A stretch of 64,000 bases of DNA from positions 3,148-67,147 of the forward strand of contig JAZNWH010000089.1 of the NCBI GenBank assembly GCA_045593265.1. The letters are read 5' to 3'. This document shows, one piece after another, positions 26,524 to 37,497 of the stretch. The notes beneath the pieces are model-generated. The model worked only from the letters and a program-made list of their open reading frames with translations. It did not search any database and had not been told where the DNA came from. The stretch is from RGIG8497 sp045593265. GTDB taxonomy: Bacteria > Bacillota > Clostridia > RGIG6154. Position numbers and translations under genes: made by a program. Numbering within the stretch: position 1 is the stretch's first letter; every line of letters starts with the position of its first letter.

Positions 26524-28159
26524 ATACTTTTTTGTCCTCAAACTTAAGAATTTTATCGCTTACTCTGGCAGCTTCTGTTTTATGAGTAACTGCTACGACG
26601 GTAATATTCTCCATTTTTTTCAGATTATCAATCAATTTTTTCTCTGTTTGCAAATCAAGTGCACTTGTGGCTTCATCAAGAAGCAACATTCTGTTTGGGG
26701 AAAGAATAGCTCTTGCTATTGCAATTCTTTGTATTTGTCCTTCCGAAAGACCCGTTCCATTTTCACCTACGACGGTATCAATTCCATTCGGAAGATTTTC
26801 AGAAAATTCATCAACACACGCAAGCCTGATAGCTCTTCCCAGTTCTTCTTCACTTACATTTTCGGAGATAAACGATATATTTTCTTTTATTGTTCCGGAA
26901 AAAATAAGATTGCCTTGGGGTACATATGAAAATAAGCCTCTTACACCATTTGAAACATTAATAATATCATTAGTTGTTTTTATTAATATTTTACCCTCCT
27001 GTGGTTTCAAAACACCAAGCATAAGCTTTAAAACTGTACTCTTGCCCGCTCCTGACAATCCCGTCAAGGAAACAAAACTGTCTTTTTCAATGGAAAAACT
27101 TACATTATCAAGTATCTTTTCTCCATCGTAAGAAAAGGTAACATTTTGAAATTCAATAGTAGTTATTTCATCATAAATATTACTGCAATCTTCTCCTTGA
27201 GCATCATCCTCTTTTTCTTCAATCTCCATAAGTCTTTCAACTGATGCTAATATTCTTAACAACTCCGATGTTACTGAGGACAAAGATGCCACAGGTCTCT
27301 GAACCTTACCTGTAAGCTGAAGAATTTGTGCCATTGTTCCGTAAGTGATTTTTTTTGAAAGTATACCCAATGCACCCCAAAGAAGTGCATATACAAAGCC
27401 TGCCTCAAAAATAAGAGCTACTCCCGATGTCATTAAAATCATAAAAGAAGCACGCTTAAGGCGTGAATTTTTGTAATCGCCAAGATATAATTTGTTCTTA
27501 TTCTGAATATTTCCTGATGTGTTAAAGACCTTAACTGCAAGTATATTGAGTAATACTTCCTGAACGAATGAGCGCGCCTTACTGTCTTTTTCCTGCACTT
27601 TTTTGTGCATAATTTTAATTTTGTTTCTGTAAATAAAAGTACCTGCTAAAACCACAACACCTGCCGCAAGGTAAATAAATGCAAAGGATATATCCACCAT
27701 AACAAGCATAATAAAAGCACCTGTTACAGTAGTTAAAATATCTGCAACAGCGGGAATTACTGTCATTATTCCGTTACTTATTACAGAAACATCCGAAAAC
27801 ATTCTGTTTTGCAAATCCGACGTATGAAAACTGACAATTTCAGAATATTTCTTTCCTATTATATTTTCAAAAAATCTGCTTTTCAGCCTGATTTCTGCTT
27901 TGAGCCTGAACTTTTCATCCATATTTCTGAAAACAATACGAAAAATAAAGCTTAAAATTATAACACTTATGAGTACTATTCCATAGATAACAACCTGACG
28001 GAAATTTCCTGTTGTGGCACTGTCAATGATAAGCTTTGTAATATAAGCGAAAGCAAGGGATATCAGGGCAAACAAAACATTAACTGCCGAAAGAATACTT
28101 ACAGGCAGAAAACAGAATTTTGTATTCTCAAATATCCATTTTAATGCTTTTTTGTTCAT
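26498..28159 (-). CDS. ABC transporter, fused membrane and ATPase domains
   Basis: A 553-residue half-transporter of the exporter type: about six membrane segments over residues 15-290, then an ATPase domain with Walker A 'GLSGAGKST', signature 'LSEGQIQR', Walker B 'MLLLDEATSALD' and the H-loop 'VAVTHK'. AAGGAAG precedes the ATG. It is translationally coupled to the SipW-like peptidase, suggesting export of a peptide that is cleaved, or maturation of an exported protein. No precursor peptide gene was recognised nearby. Confidence 0.88.
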   Translation of the reverse strand: MNKKALKWIFENTKFCFLPVSILSAVNVLFALISLAFAYITKLIIDSATTGNFRQVVIYGIVLISVIILSFIFRIVFRNMDEKFRLKAEIRLKSRFFENIIGKKYSEIVSFHTSDLQNRMFSDVSVISNGIMTVIPAVADILTTVTGAFIMLVMVDISFAFIYLAAGVVVLAGTFIYRNKIKIMHKKVQEKDSKARSFVQEVLLNILAVKVFNTSGNIQNKNKLYLGDYKNSRLKRASFMILMTSGVALIFEAGFVYALLWGALGILSKKITYGTMAQILQLTGKVQRPVASLSSVTSELLRILASVERLMEIEEKEDDAQGEDCSNIYDEITTIEFQNVTFSYDGEKILDNVSFSIEKDSFVSLTGLSGAGKSTVLKLMLGVLKPQEGKILIKTTNDIINVSNGVRGLFSYVPQGNLIFSGTIKENISFISENVSEEELGRAIRLACVDEFSENLPNGIDTVVGENGTGLSEGQIQRIAIARAILSPNRMLLLDEATSALDLQTEKKLIDNLKKMENITVVAVTHKTEAARVSDKILKFEDKKVYEEKCINE

Positions 28160-28222
28160 AATTTTTCTTCCTTAATAATATACTGATTTAAATTATATAT
28201 TAAAAGGAACAAAAAATCAATA

Positions 28223-28651
28223 CTAAAAGTTTTTAAAGACTATTACTCCCGCTATCATAAGCACAACTCCTGCTAATTGGCTCCATTTAAAGGGTACTTT
28301 TTGTGTATCCATTATACCGAATCCGTCAATCAGCGCCGCTGTAATAAGTTGAGAAATTAAAATAACACTTATGGCAACTGTCGGACTGAGTTTACCTATG
28401 CCAAGCATAACTGTAACCGTTATAACCATTCCGAGTGCCCCACCCAAAAGATAATACCAGGGCACAGTCGTTATTTCTTTTATATTTCCCTTTCCGAAAA
28501 ACAATGCTGCAATCAAAGAAATTATAAAGGCAGTTCCCTGAACATAGGCATTTGCTTCAAGTAAACCAATTTTTTCATTAAGACGAGTATTCATTACTCC
28601 CTGAATACTCATAACCGCTCCTGCTATAATATTTGATATAAAGGCAAACAT
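28223..28651 (-). CDS. YdcZ-like (DUF606) membrane protein
   Basis: A 142-residue protein with about five membrane segments and the family pattern of a single DMT half ('GVMNTRLNEKIG', 'GGALGMVITVTVMLGIGKLSP'). AAAGGAG lies before the ATG. Family members are putative small-molecule exporters that work as dimers. It lies alone between the ABC gene and the L21 promoter. Confidence 0.8.
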   Translation of the reverse strand: MFAFISNIIAGAVMSIQGVMNTRLNEKIGLLEANAYVQGTAFIISLIAALFFGKGNIKEITTVPWYYLLGGALGMVITVTVMLGIGKLSPTVAISVILISQLITAALIDGFGIMDTQKVPFKWSQLAGVVLMIAGVIVFKNF

Positions 28652-28721
28652 ATATCCACTCCTTTTATTTTTACTTTTCCCAAAATATTATATTTTATAA
28701 GAAAAAAACACCAAAAAACTG

Positions 28722-28750
28722 TTGACAAAAGGTTTTTGTTATGATATTAT
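28722..28750 (+). promoter_or_regulatory. Promoter of rplU-rpmA
   Basis: TTGACA (28722-28727), 17-base spacer, TATTAT (28745-28750). Confidence 0.75.
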
Positions 28751-28754
28751 GTTA

Positions 28755-28830
28755 TGGTAACCGCACGAATGTGGCTTTTTTAAGTACCCTTAACGGGTCG
28801 CCTTATTTCGGCGAGTCTAAAATTGGGAGG
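28755..28830 (+). ncRNA. Ribosomal protein L21 leader
   Basis: The 5' untranslated region of rplU holds two short hairpins, ACCC-TTAAC-GGGT and CGCC-TTATTT-GGCG, just before the GGGAGGTGA ribosome binding site. Position and motif order match the L21 leader of Firmicutes, thought to bind L21 for autoregulation. Confidence 0.75.
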
Positions 28831-28839
28831 TGAAACCGC

Positions 28840-29145
28840 ATGTACGCAATTATCGTAACAGGTGGTAAGCAGTATAAGGTTACCGAAGGCGAAGTTCTTT
28901 TCATCGAAAAGAAAGATGCCAGCGAAGGTGATGTTATTAAGTTTGATACTGTTTTAGCTGCATCAGACAATGACGGCAACTTTACAGTTAATCCTGCAGG
29001 CGCTTCTGTTGATGCTAAAGTTCTCGGACAGGGCAAAGATAAGAAGATCATCGTTTACAAGTATAAGCCTAAAAAGGGTTATCACAAAAAGCAGGGACAC
29101 AGACAGCCTTATACAAAGATTCAGATCGAAAAGATTAATTTATAA
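28840..29145 (+). CDS. rplU: 50S ribosomal protein L21
   Basis: A 101-residue protein beginning 'MYAIIVTGGKQYKV', the family start, with the basic 'YKPKKGYHKKQGHRQPYT' near the end that contacts 23S rRNA. Preceded by its leader and GGGAGGTG. First gene of the rplU-rpmA unit. Confidence 0.98.
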   Translation: MYAIIVTGGKQYKVTEGEVLFIEKKDASEGDVIKFDTVLAASDNDGNFTVNPAGASVDAKVLGQGKDKKIIVYKYKPKKGYHKKQGHRQPYTKIQIEKINL

Positions 29146-29180
29146 TTTTCATTTTGCATAGTAAATTGGAGGTGCAATAA

Positions 29181-29438
29181 ATGGCTCATAAGAAAGGTGT
29201 CGGCAGTACCAAAAACGGTAGAGATTCCGAGTCGAAACGACTTGGCGTGAAAAAAGCTGACGGTCAGTTCGTTACAGCAGGTAACATTATCGTAAGACAG
29301 AGAGGAACTAAGATTCATCCGGGTCTTAACGTTAAAAAAGGCGGAGACGATACATTATTTACACTTATCGACGGTTATGTTAAATTCGAAAGAAAAGACA
29401 AAACAAGAAAACAGGTAAGTGTATACGCAGCAGAATAA
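29181..29438 (+). CDS. rpmA: 50S ribosomal protein L27
   Basis: An 85-residue protein that starts directly with 'MAHKKGVGST', the mature L27 N-terminus that reaches the peptidyl transferase centre. Most Firmicutes encode a roughly nine-residue N-terminal extension removed by the protease Prp, whose gene (ysxB) lies between rplU and rpmA; here both are missing and only 35 bases separate the genes. GGAGGTG precedes the ATG. Confidence 0.97.
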   Translation: MAHKKGVGSTKNGRDSESKRLGVKKADGQFVTAGNIIVRQRGTKIHPGLNVKKGGDDTLFTLIDGYVKFERKDKTRKQVSVYAAE

Positions 29439-29445
29439 CAAAAAT

Positions 29446-29479
29446 CAACACCGATAAAGTCTTTTATCGGTGTTTTTTG
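29446..29479 (+). terminator. Terminator after rpmA
   Basis: ACACCGATAAA / TTTATCGGTGT hairpin followed by six T. It separates the ribosomal protein genes from obgE. Confidence 0.85.
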
Positions 29480-29513
29480 TTAAAATATCTGCAATTTAAG
29501 AAAGGATTTAATT

Positions 29514-30785
29514 ATGGCTTCATTTATTGACAAAGCTAAAATAACCGTTAAAGCCGGCAAAGGCGGAAACGGAAGTATGGCATTTCACCGTGAAAAATAT
29601 GTAGCGGCAGGCGGCCCTGACGGTGGCGATGGCGGTCATGGCGGAAGTGTTATTTTTAAAGGCGACAATTCTCTTTCCACTCTGATGGATTTTAAATATA
29701 AAAAGAAATACAACGCTGAAAACGGAGAAGACGGAAAAGATAAAAAACGTCATGGAAAAAACGGAAGCAATCTTTATATAAAAGTTCCCGTAGGAACTAT
29801 TATTAAATATAACGGCAAAATAGTTGCTGATATAAAAAACGAGGATACTGAATTTATTGCAGCAAAAGGCGGCACAGGCGGATGGGGTAATTCTCACTTT
29901 GCTACTGCAACAAGACAGGCCCCTAAATTTGCCAAAGTAGGTCTTTACGGAGACGAAAGAGAGCTTGAACTTGAACTTCGTCTTCTTGCAGATGTTGGTT
30001 TTGTAGGATTTCCAAATGTAGGTAAATCTACCCTTCTCTCTGTTATCAGTGCTGCAAAACCTAAAATAGCAAACTATCACTTTACAACTCTTATCCCCAA
30101 TTTAGGTGTTGTTGATGCAGGAGAAGGCAACAGCTTTGTTGCGGCTGATATTCCCGGTTTAATTGAAGGTGCTTCGGAAGGTCTGGGCTTAGGACACGAA
30201 TTTTTAAGACACGTTGAAAGAACAAGACTTCTTCTTCACGTAGTCGATGTTTCAGGAATTGAAGGAAGAAATCCTGTTGACGATTTCAACACCATTAACG
30301 AAGAACTCAAAAATTATAATATAGATTTACTTGACCGTCCTCAAATTATTGCTGCTAACAAAACAGACATTATGACGGATACAGCTCCTTATGAAGAACT
30401 CAAAAAACTTGCCAGGGAAAAAGATATAAAAATCTTTGAAATCTCAGCAGCTACAGGTACAGGTGTAAGGGAACTTGTAGCATATATTGCATCTCTTCTT
30501 AAAGAAATTCCTATTCCTGAGGTTGAAATTGAGCCTATGACAGAAGCGCTATACACCTTTGACGAAGAAGAATTCACTGTAAAGAAAGATAACGAAATTT
30601 TTGTTGTTGAAGGCCCATATATTACTAAACTCGTAAGCTCCATCAACTTCGAAGATTACGAATCTCTAAGCTACTTCCAGACAAATCTCCGTAAAAAAGG
30701 TATCATTAAAGCTCTGGAAAATGCAGGCGTAAAAGAGGGCGATATGGTAAGAATGGAAGATTTGGAATTTGAATTTATTTATTAA
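29514..30785 (+). CDS. obgE: GTPase Obg
   Basis: A 423-residue ribosome-assembly GTPase: glycine-rich Obg domain (1-157, 'GGPDGGDGGHGGSV'), G domain ('GFPNVGKSTLL', 'DIPGLIEGA', 'NKTD') and the C-terminal OCT domain of about 75 residues found in the Firmicute long form. AAGAAAGGA precedes the ATG. Confidence 0.97.
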   Translation: MASFIDKAKITVKAGKGGNGSMAFHREKYVAAGGPDGGDGGHGGSVIFKGDNSLSTLMDFKYKKKYNAENGEDGKDKKRHGKNGSNLYIKVPVGTIIKYNGKIVADIKNEDTEFIAAKGGTGGWGNSHFATATRQAPKFAKVGLYGDERELELELRLLADVGFVGFPNVGKSTLLSVISAAKPKIANYHFTTLIPNLGVVDAGEGNSFVAADIPGLIEGASEGLGLGHEFLRHVERTRLLLHVVDVSGIEGRNPVDDFNTINEELKNYNIDLLDRPQIIAANKTDIMTDTAPYEELKKLAREKDIKIFEISAATGTGVRELVAYIASLLKEIPIPEVEIEPMTEALYTFDEEEFTVKKDNEIFVVEGPYITKLVSSINFEDYESLSYFQTNLRKKGIIKALENAGVKEGDMVRMEDLEFEFIY

Positions 30786-30790
30786 TAATT

Positions 30791-31381
30791 ATGAAAACAG
30801 GACTTTTCGGGGGAACTTTTGACCCCATTCATAACGGACATATGAAAATTGCCCGTGAACTTATAAATAAAAATATTTTGGACAGAGTAATTTTTGTTGT
30901 TGCTTATGCCCCGCCCCATAAGGATAAAAAAATCACAAACGAAATTCATCGCTTGAATATGGTTAAAATCGCAGCAGGTAATGATTTTTATGTAAGTGAT
31001 TATGAAATACAAAAAGGTGGCAAAAGCTATTCTTACGACACTCTTACTTATTTTTCACAGCATTACAAGAATGACGAAATTTACTTTATTACAGGTGCTG
31101 ATATGCTTCTATCTTTACCAAAATGGTATAAATCAGATGAGCTTTTAAAAAAATTCAGTTTTATAGGTGTTGACAGAAACAATCAGCTAGAAGATGGAAA
31201 AATAGAATTGGTAAATGAAATTATTAATGAATATAATGCAAAAATCATATTGACAGATATAAAGACGCCACCTATATCTTCCACCACAGTCCGTCAGATG
31301 CTCACAAATGGCGAAGATGTTTCTATGTATATAAACCAAGATGTATTAAAATATATTAAGGACAATGAATTATATGACTGA
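30791..31381 (+). CDS. nadD: Nicotinate-nucleotide adenylyltransferase
   Basis: A 196-residue enzyme of NAD synthesis. It has the nucleotidyltransferase start 'GLFGGTFDPIHNGH' and the late 'ISSTTVRQ'. It begins five bases after obgE stops and overlaps yqeK by eight bases. Confidence 0.95.
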   Translation: MKTGLFGGTFDPIHNGHMKIARELINKNILDRVIFVVAYAPPHKDKKITNEIHRLNMVKIAAGNDFYVSDYEIQKGGKSYSYDTLTYFSQHYKNDEIYFITGADMLLSLPKWYKSDELLKKFSFIGVDRNNQLEDGKIELVNEIINEYNAKIILTDIKTPPISSTTVRQMLTNGEDVSMYINQDVLKYIKDNELYD

Positions 31382-31958
31382 TAAAATTATTTCCGATTTA
31401 ACCAAAAGCCTTTCGCAAAAGAGGTTTTTGCACACAAAGGGTGTTGCTCAAACAGCACTACAGCTTGCGGAAATCTATGGTGCCGACAAAGAAAAAGTGT
31501 ATATTGCAGGACTTCTTCACGATATGGCAAAGGAGCTTTCCCTTGAAGAAATGAATGCTCTTACAGAAAATCTTGATATCGACTCATATATGCGTTCTTC
31601 AAAAGCTTTACTACATGGTCCTGCTGGTGCAGTACTTGCGAAAAATACATTTGATATTGAAGAAGAAATATACAATGCTGTTTTTTATCACACAACAGGA
31701 AGAGAGAATATGACTTTAACGGAAAAAATAGTATTTGTTTCAGATATGGCTGAGCCTTCCCGTACATTTAACGGAATTGAAAAGTTAAGACAAATAATGC
31801 TCACAGATATAGATGATGCAGTTGTGGAAGCCTCTGATTTAACATTAAAATATCTGATAGAAAACAAGAAAAACATTTACCCCCTTACAGTAATTTCCAG
31901 AAATTACATCATTAATCAAAAAAAGTGTGGAAATTGTTCTGAAAATGTGGTAAAATAA
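31374..31958 (+). CDS. yqeK: HD-domain hydrolase YqeK
   Basis: About 194 residues with HD-domain metal ligands ('RFLHTKGVAQTAL', 'GLLHDMAKEL', 'YHTTGR', 'VSDMAEPSR'). Characterised relatives hydrolyse diadenosine tetraphosphate symmetrically. The ATG at 31374 is preferred over 31365; AAGGA lies 11 bases before it and the start overlaps nadD. Confidence 0.9.
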   Translation: MTDKIISDLTKSLSQKRFLHTKGVAQTALQLAEIYGADKEKVYIAGLLHDMAKELSLEEMNALTENLDIDSYMRSSKALLHGPAGAVLAKNTFDIEEEIYNAVFYHTTGRENMTLTEKIVFVSDMAEPSRTFNGIEKLRQIMLTDIDDAVVEASDLTLKYLIENKKNIYPLTVISRNYIINQKKCGNCSENVVK

Positions 31959-31981
31959 ATAATTGTAAAACTATAACACAC

Positions 31982-32026
31982 GAGAGGTTTAACGTGAAAG
32001 TTACTTTCCCGTTAGCCCCTCCGATG
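31982..32026 (+). promoter_or_regulatory. Hairpin in the leader of rsfS
   Basis: Nested stem: CGAGAGG with CCCCTCCG outside, AACG with CGTT, and GAAAG with CTTTC inside, ending 14 bases before the rsfS start. There is no T-run, so it is not a terminator; it may be a processing or regulatory element. Confidence 0.4.
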
Positions 32027-32040
32027 AAATGGAGATTTTT

Positions 32041-32394
32041 ATGAATTCATACGAAAAAACCTGTCTTGCAGTAAAGGCTCTTGATAATAAAAAAGCACGT
32101 GATATTACAGTCTTGAAAATAGAAGACTTAACCGTAATTTCAGACTATTTTGTTATAGCAACTGCATCAAGCTCAACTCAGCTTCGTGCATTAAGCGAAG
32201 AAGTTGATTTTGTTCTCAGCAATGAAGGTATATCTCCCCTTCACAAGGAAGGAGACTCTTCCTCACCGTGGATTTTACTTGATTACGGTGATTTGGTTGT
32301 TCATCTGTTTTTGGAGGATTCAAGAATGTTCTACAGTTTAGAACGTCTCTGGTCAGATGCAACAGAAGTAAATGTTGAAGAAATTTTAAAATAA
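32041..32394 (+). CDS. rsfS: Ribosome silencing factor RsfS
   Basis: A 117-residue Iojap-family protein ('ISDYFVIATASSSTQ', 'SPWILLDYGDLVVHLF') that binds L14 and blocks subunit joining. The ATG at 32041 has GGAG 6 bases before it and is preferred over the one at 32029. It follows yqeK as in other Firmicutes. Confidence 0.94.
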   Translation: MNSYEKTCLAVKALDNKKARDITVLKIEDLTVISDYFVIATASSSTQLRALSEEVDFVLSNEGISPLHKEGDSSSPWILLDYGDLVVHLFLEDSRMFYSLERLWSDATEVNVEEILK

Positions 32395-32423
32395 ACAAAT
32401 AAATTCTGAAAGGATTGAAATAA

Positions 32424-34835
<2,412 letters not shown>

Positions 34836-34851
34836 ATAAACAACAATAATA

Positions 34852-34891
34852 AAACGGATGTAAAAACAAAGTTTTTACATCCGTATTTTTT
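34852..34891. terminator. Bidirectional terminator after leuS
   Basis: CGGATGTAAAAAC / GTTTTTACATCCG hairpin with T-rich flanks on both strands. On the minus strand it would also end the structured RNA at 34895-35087. Confidence 0.9.
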
Positions 34892-34894
34892 GAA

Positions 34895-35087
34895 ATTTAA
34901 ACCCGCCGGAGCGCTGTTTTTCTGCGTTTTTAAACCTGGTTAATCAGGTGGGTTACCGCTTGAAGGCTTAAATCGCTCCTTTAACTGAAAAGCAAGGCAT
35001 GCAAGCCACCTTCAAATATGGTTCCCTTAAAAAAAGTGTTGGTTCAAAACACGGGCAGACTTCACCACGCATCAGGCAGGTTGAGGT
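34895..35087 (-). ncRNA. Structured RNA, 6S-like
   Basis: A non-coding stretch of about 190 bases between DUF1292 and the leuS terminator. On the minus strand AACCTGCC near the 5' end pairs with GGCGGGTT near the 3' end, a middle region (GTTTTGAACCAACAC, then A/T-rich) stays open, a long arm forms with TTTGAAGG / CCTTCAAG, and ACCTG-N6-CAGGT makes a small hairpin on the 3' side of the open region. Closing stem, large bubble with a hairpin on one side and a long end arm is the plan of 6S RNA, which binds RNA polymerase. It begins right after the DUF1292 stop codon. The strand and identity are inferred from structure, not from a database match. Confidence 0.55.
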
Positions 35088-35095
35088 TTATTTTA

Positions 35096-35362
35096 TTATT
35101 CTTCCTCTTCTTCTGTCATTGCAAGATAGGTATCCAGTACCTTCTGTGCTTCTTCGTCATCTTCAACTCCGACTAAAACTTCACAGTCCTCATCATCATT
35201 TTCGAATTTTAAAATTACTACACCGTCATCAGGATCAAGAACAGGAAGAAGTATTACATAATACTCATCATCAAGTTCAATTGTGTCAATGTGTTCAAAT
35301 TCTACCTCCTTACCCTGATCATCGGTAAGAACTATAATTTCTCCTCTTTCGTTGTTATCCAT
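35096..35362 (-). CDS. DUF1292 family protein
   Basis: An 88-residue very acidic protein ('GEIIVLTDDQGKEVEFEHID', 'YYVILLPV', C-terminal 'MTEEEEE') matching the DUF1292 pattern seen in Firmicutes. Function unknown. AAGGAG is upstream. It lies directly before the 6S-like RNA on the same strand, so the RNA may share its transcript. Confidence 0.8.
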   Translation of the reverse strand: MDNNERGEIIVLTDDQGKEVEFEHIDTIELDDEYYVILLPVLDPDDGVVILKFENDDEDCEVLVGVEDDEEAQKVLDTYLAMTEEEEE

Positions 35363-35425
35363 TTTTGTTTCTCCTTAACTGAATTTTAACCTTTTTTATT
35401 ATAAATTACAACAGTAATTTTTTCC

Positions 35426-36172
35426 TTATCTCTTTTTCTTTTTAGAAACAGCAGGCACCTGCTGTATTGAAATAATTGCCATAAGCATTACAGATGCTGC
35501 TAAATTCTGCAATGAAATAAATTTATCAGCAAGTGTTACTTTTTCAAATATTCTGAGTACAAACATAAGTGCACCCATAAATGAATAAGCCATAAGTGCC
35601 CAACCAAAAAGGTCTTCACTGTTTTTTGCAATATTAATAATTGCAAGAACTATTCCAAATATAAAGAACAATGCAGCAATTACTGACGCAATCTGACTGA
35701 ATAAATCAGCTTCATCTACATTTATGTTTGCTAAAACAGCAGCTGCTACAACTAATACAATCGAAGGAATTAAATAAAATAAATTCTTAATAAGTGGCTT
35801 CTTAACAATAGCAGCATCTGCACATACAGGAATAAACACAACAGGCAAAATCAAGCCTACAGGTTTAAGTCTCAGCGCTGCTGATGAAACAGGAATAATA
35901 GATAAAATTGCATAAGCAAGCATAACCACTGATAAAATTATAAATTCAATACTGATTAATTTTACATCACTCTTTTTATTTGCAACACCATATCCCAAAG
36001 TGAAGACAGACTGAACAAATAAAAACAAATATCCAAAGCTGAGAGTCCAGCCTATTGCACGATTTACATCATACTGAAGATAGTAATGCGTTACCGCAAT
36101 TAAGGTTAAAAGTATTATGCATATTGTTGAAACAGACATAACATTTTTTCTGTTCCCGAAAAAGTTTTTCAT
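35426..36172 (-). CDS. Polytopic membrane protein, unknown function
   Basis: A 248-residue protein with about seven membrane segments and a basic C-terminus ending 'SKKKKR'. I do not recognise the family. AAAGGGG precedes the ATG and it has its own promoter. Its gene faces away from the small membrane peptide gene at 36404. Confidence 0.7.
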   Translation of the reverse strand: MKNFFGNRKNVMSVSTICIILLTLIAVTHYYLQYDVNRAIGWTLSFGYLFLFVQSVFTLGYGVANKKSDVKLISIEFIILSVVMLAYAILSIIPVSSAALRLKPVGLILPVVFIPVCADAAIVKKPLIKNLFYLIPSIVLVVAAAVLANINVDEADLFSQIASVIAALFFIFGIVLAIINIAKNSEDLFGWALMAYSFMGALMFVLRIFEKVTLADKFISLQNLAASVMLMAIISIQQVPAVSKKKKR

Positions 36173-36201
36173 ATATTTTGTCCCCTTTCGTATATAATAG
36201 T

Positions 36202-36230
36202 ATTATACTAATAATATGAAATTTTTTCAA
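36202..36230 (-). promoter_or_regulatory. Promoter of the polytopic membrane protein gene
   Basis: Minus strand TTGAAA (36225-36230), 17-base spacer, TATAAT (36202-36207). Confidence 0.7.
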
Positions 36231-36289
36231 TAGTAATTACGAATATTTTTATTTTTTTTACAAATTGTATAATTAAATTTTCTAATTTA

Positions 36290-36318
36290 TTGACATATAA
36301 TTTAAAATATGTTAAACT
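36290..36318 (+). promoter_or_regulatory. Promoter of the 49-residue peptide gene
   Basis: TTGACA (36290-36295), 17-base spacer, TAAACT (36313-36318). Confidence 0.55.
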
Positions 36319-36403
36319 TAACTAAAGTAGAATTATTTCATATTATCGGTAATAAAATATATATTTTTAGCTATTAATAACACAGTAATGGAGGAAAGGT
36401 ATT

Positions 36404-36553
36404 ATGAAAACTTGGCACAAGCTTGTATTGGTATTTTCAATTCTTTCTTTAATGGCTACTGCAGCAATTTTTCTGATTGATTATCAGAATGACCGTAAGG
36501 TAATCAGTGCAGTTAAAAAGCTTTTGGAACAGAAGAAAGTTATTGAGTTATAG
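36404..36553 (+). CDS. Small single-pass membrane protein, unknown
   Basis: A 49-residue open reading frame starting 'MKTWHKLVLVFSILSLMA': one N-terminal membrane segment (about residues 5-24), then a charged helix ('DYQNDRKVISAVKKLLEQKK'). It has a strong GGAGGAAAGG ribosome binding site, a promoter and its own terminator, so it is very probably a real, separately expressed gene. I do not recognise the family. Confidence 0.7.
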   Translation: MKTWHKLVLVFSILSLMATAAIFLIDYQNDRKVISAVKKLLEQKKVIEL

Positions 36554-36560
36554 TACAACA

Positions 36561-36602
36561 CAAAACGCGCAGAAAACGCAGATTTCTGCGCTTTGTTTTT
36601 TC
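36561..36602 (+). terminator. Terminator of the small membrane protein gene
   Basis: GCGCAGAAA / TTTCTGCGC hairpin with a seven-base loop, followed by TTTGTTTTTT. Confidence 0.85.
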
Positions 36603-36639
36603 ATGTCAGAATTTCAATAAAGATTACAAGGGGCATTTT

Positions 36640-37497
36640 ATGAATATTTTGATTACAGGCGCAAAAGGTCAGTTGGCTTTTGAAATTATCAATATTTTAA
36701 ATCAAACGGACGGGCAGATAACATTTTTTGCTCCTGATGAAGATGAATTGAACATTTGCGACATTAATTCAGTAAATAAAACTTTAAAGGGTATGGATGC
36801 AGTTATCAACTGTGCAGCTTTCACAAACGTTGATTTATGTGAAACTGAAATTGAAAGTGCTTATAAGGTTAACAGTGAGGGTGTTAAAAATCTTGCTGTT
36901 GCTTGTGAAAACGAAAATGCTTTACTTGTTCATATTTCTACTGACTATGTTTTTGATGGTAATAAAAAAACTCCTTATATTGAAAATGACACAGCAAACC
37001 CTCAGACAGTATATGGGAAAAGTAAGCTTGAAGGCGAAGAAGAAGCTAAAAAATGCAAAAAGCATTATATACTGAGAACCTCTTGGCTTTACGGAGCAAA
37101 AGGAAAAAATTTCGTTAAAACTATGATAAATCTTGGTAACACCAAAGACTCTGTAAAGGTCGTAAACGACCAGTTCGGAACACCCACATATGCAAAAGAT
37201 TTAGCCAAGGTTATTGTAAATCTTATATTAAACGATGATGGTGATTACGGCATTTATCATTGTACGGGAAATGGAAAAGACGTTTCATGGTTTGATTTTA
37301 CCCGTGAAATTTTCAGAATTCTTGATATAAAAACTCCTGTTTTACCTTGTTCAACTTCAGAATTCAACGCAAAAGCAAAGAGACCGACATACTCGGTGCT
37401 TGAAAACAAAAAACTAAAAGATAAAAACATAGATACAATGCGTGATTGGAAAATTGCATTAAAAGAATTTTTACTTGAAAGGAAAGAATTATTATGA
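36640..37497 (+). CDS. rfbD: dTDP-4-dehydrorhamnose reductase-like protein
   Basis: A 285-residue extended short-chain dehydrogenase with the NAD(P) loop 'LITGAKGQLAFEI', 'STDYVFDG' and the catalytic 'YGKSKLEGE'. The closest family is RmlD/StrL, making dTDP-rhamnose. No other rhamnose genes are nearby and the gene is coupled to argH by an ATGA overlap, an unusual partner. A different sugar-nucleotide reductase role is possible. Confidence 0.82.
   Translation: MNILITGAKGQLAFEIINILNQTDGQITFFAPDEDELNICDINSVNKTLKGMDAVINCAAFTNVDLCETEIESAYKVNSEGVKNLAVACENENALLVHISTDYVFDGNKKTPYIENDTANPQTVYGKSKLEGEEEAKKCKKHYILRTSWLYGAKGKNFVKTMINLGNTKDSVKVVNDQFGTPTYAKDLAKVIVNLILNDDGDYGIYHCTGNGKDVSWFDFTREIFRILDIKTPVLPCSTSEFNAKAKRPTYSVLENKKLKDKNIDTMRDWKIALKEFLLERKELL

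Noticed and set aside
29520..30080. Antisense 186-residue open frame within obgE
   Set aside because: No ribosome binding site, odd composition, and obgE is a clear gene on the other strand.
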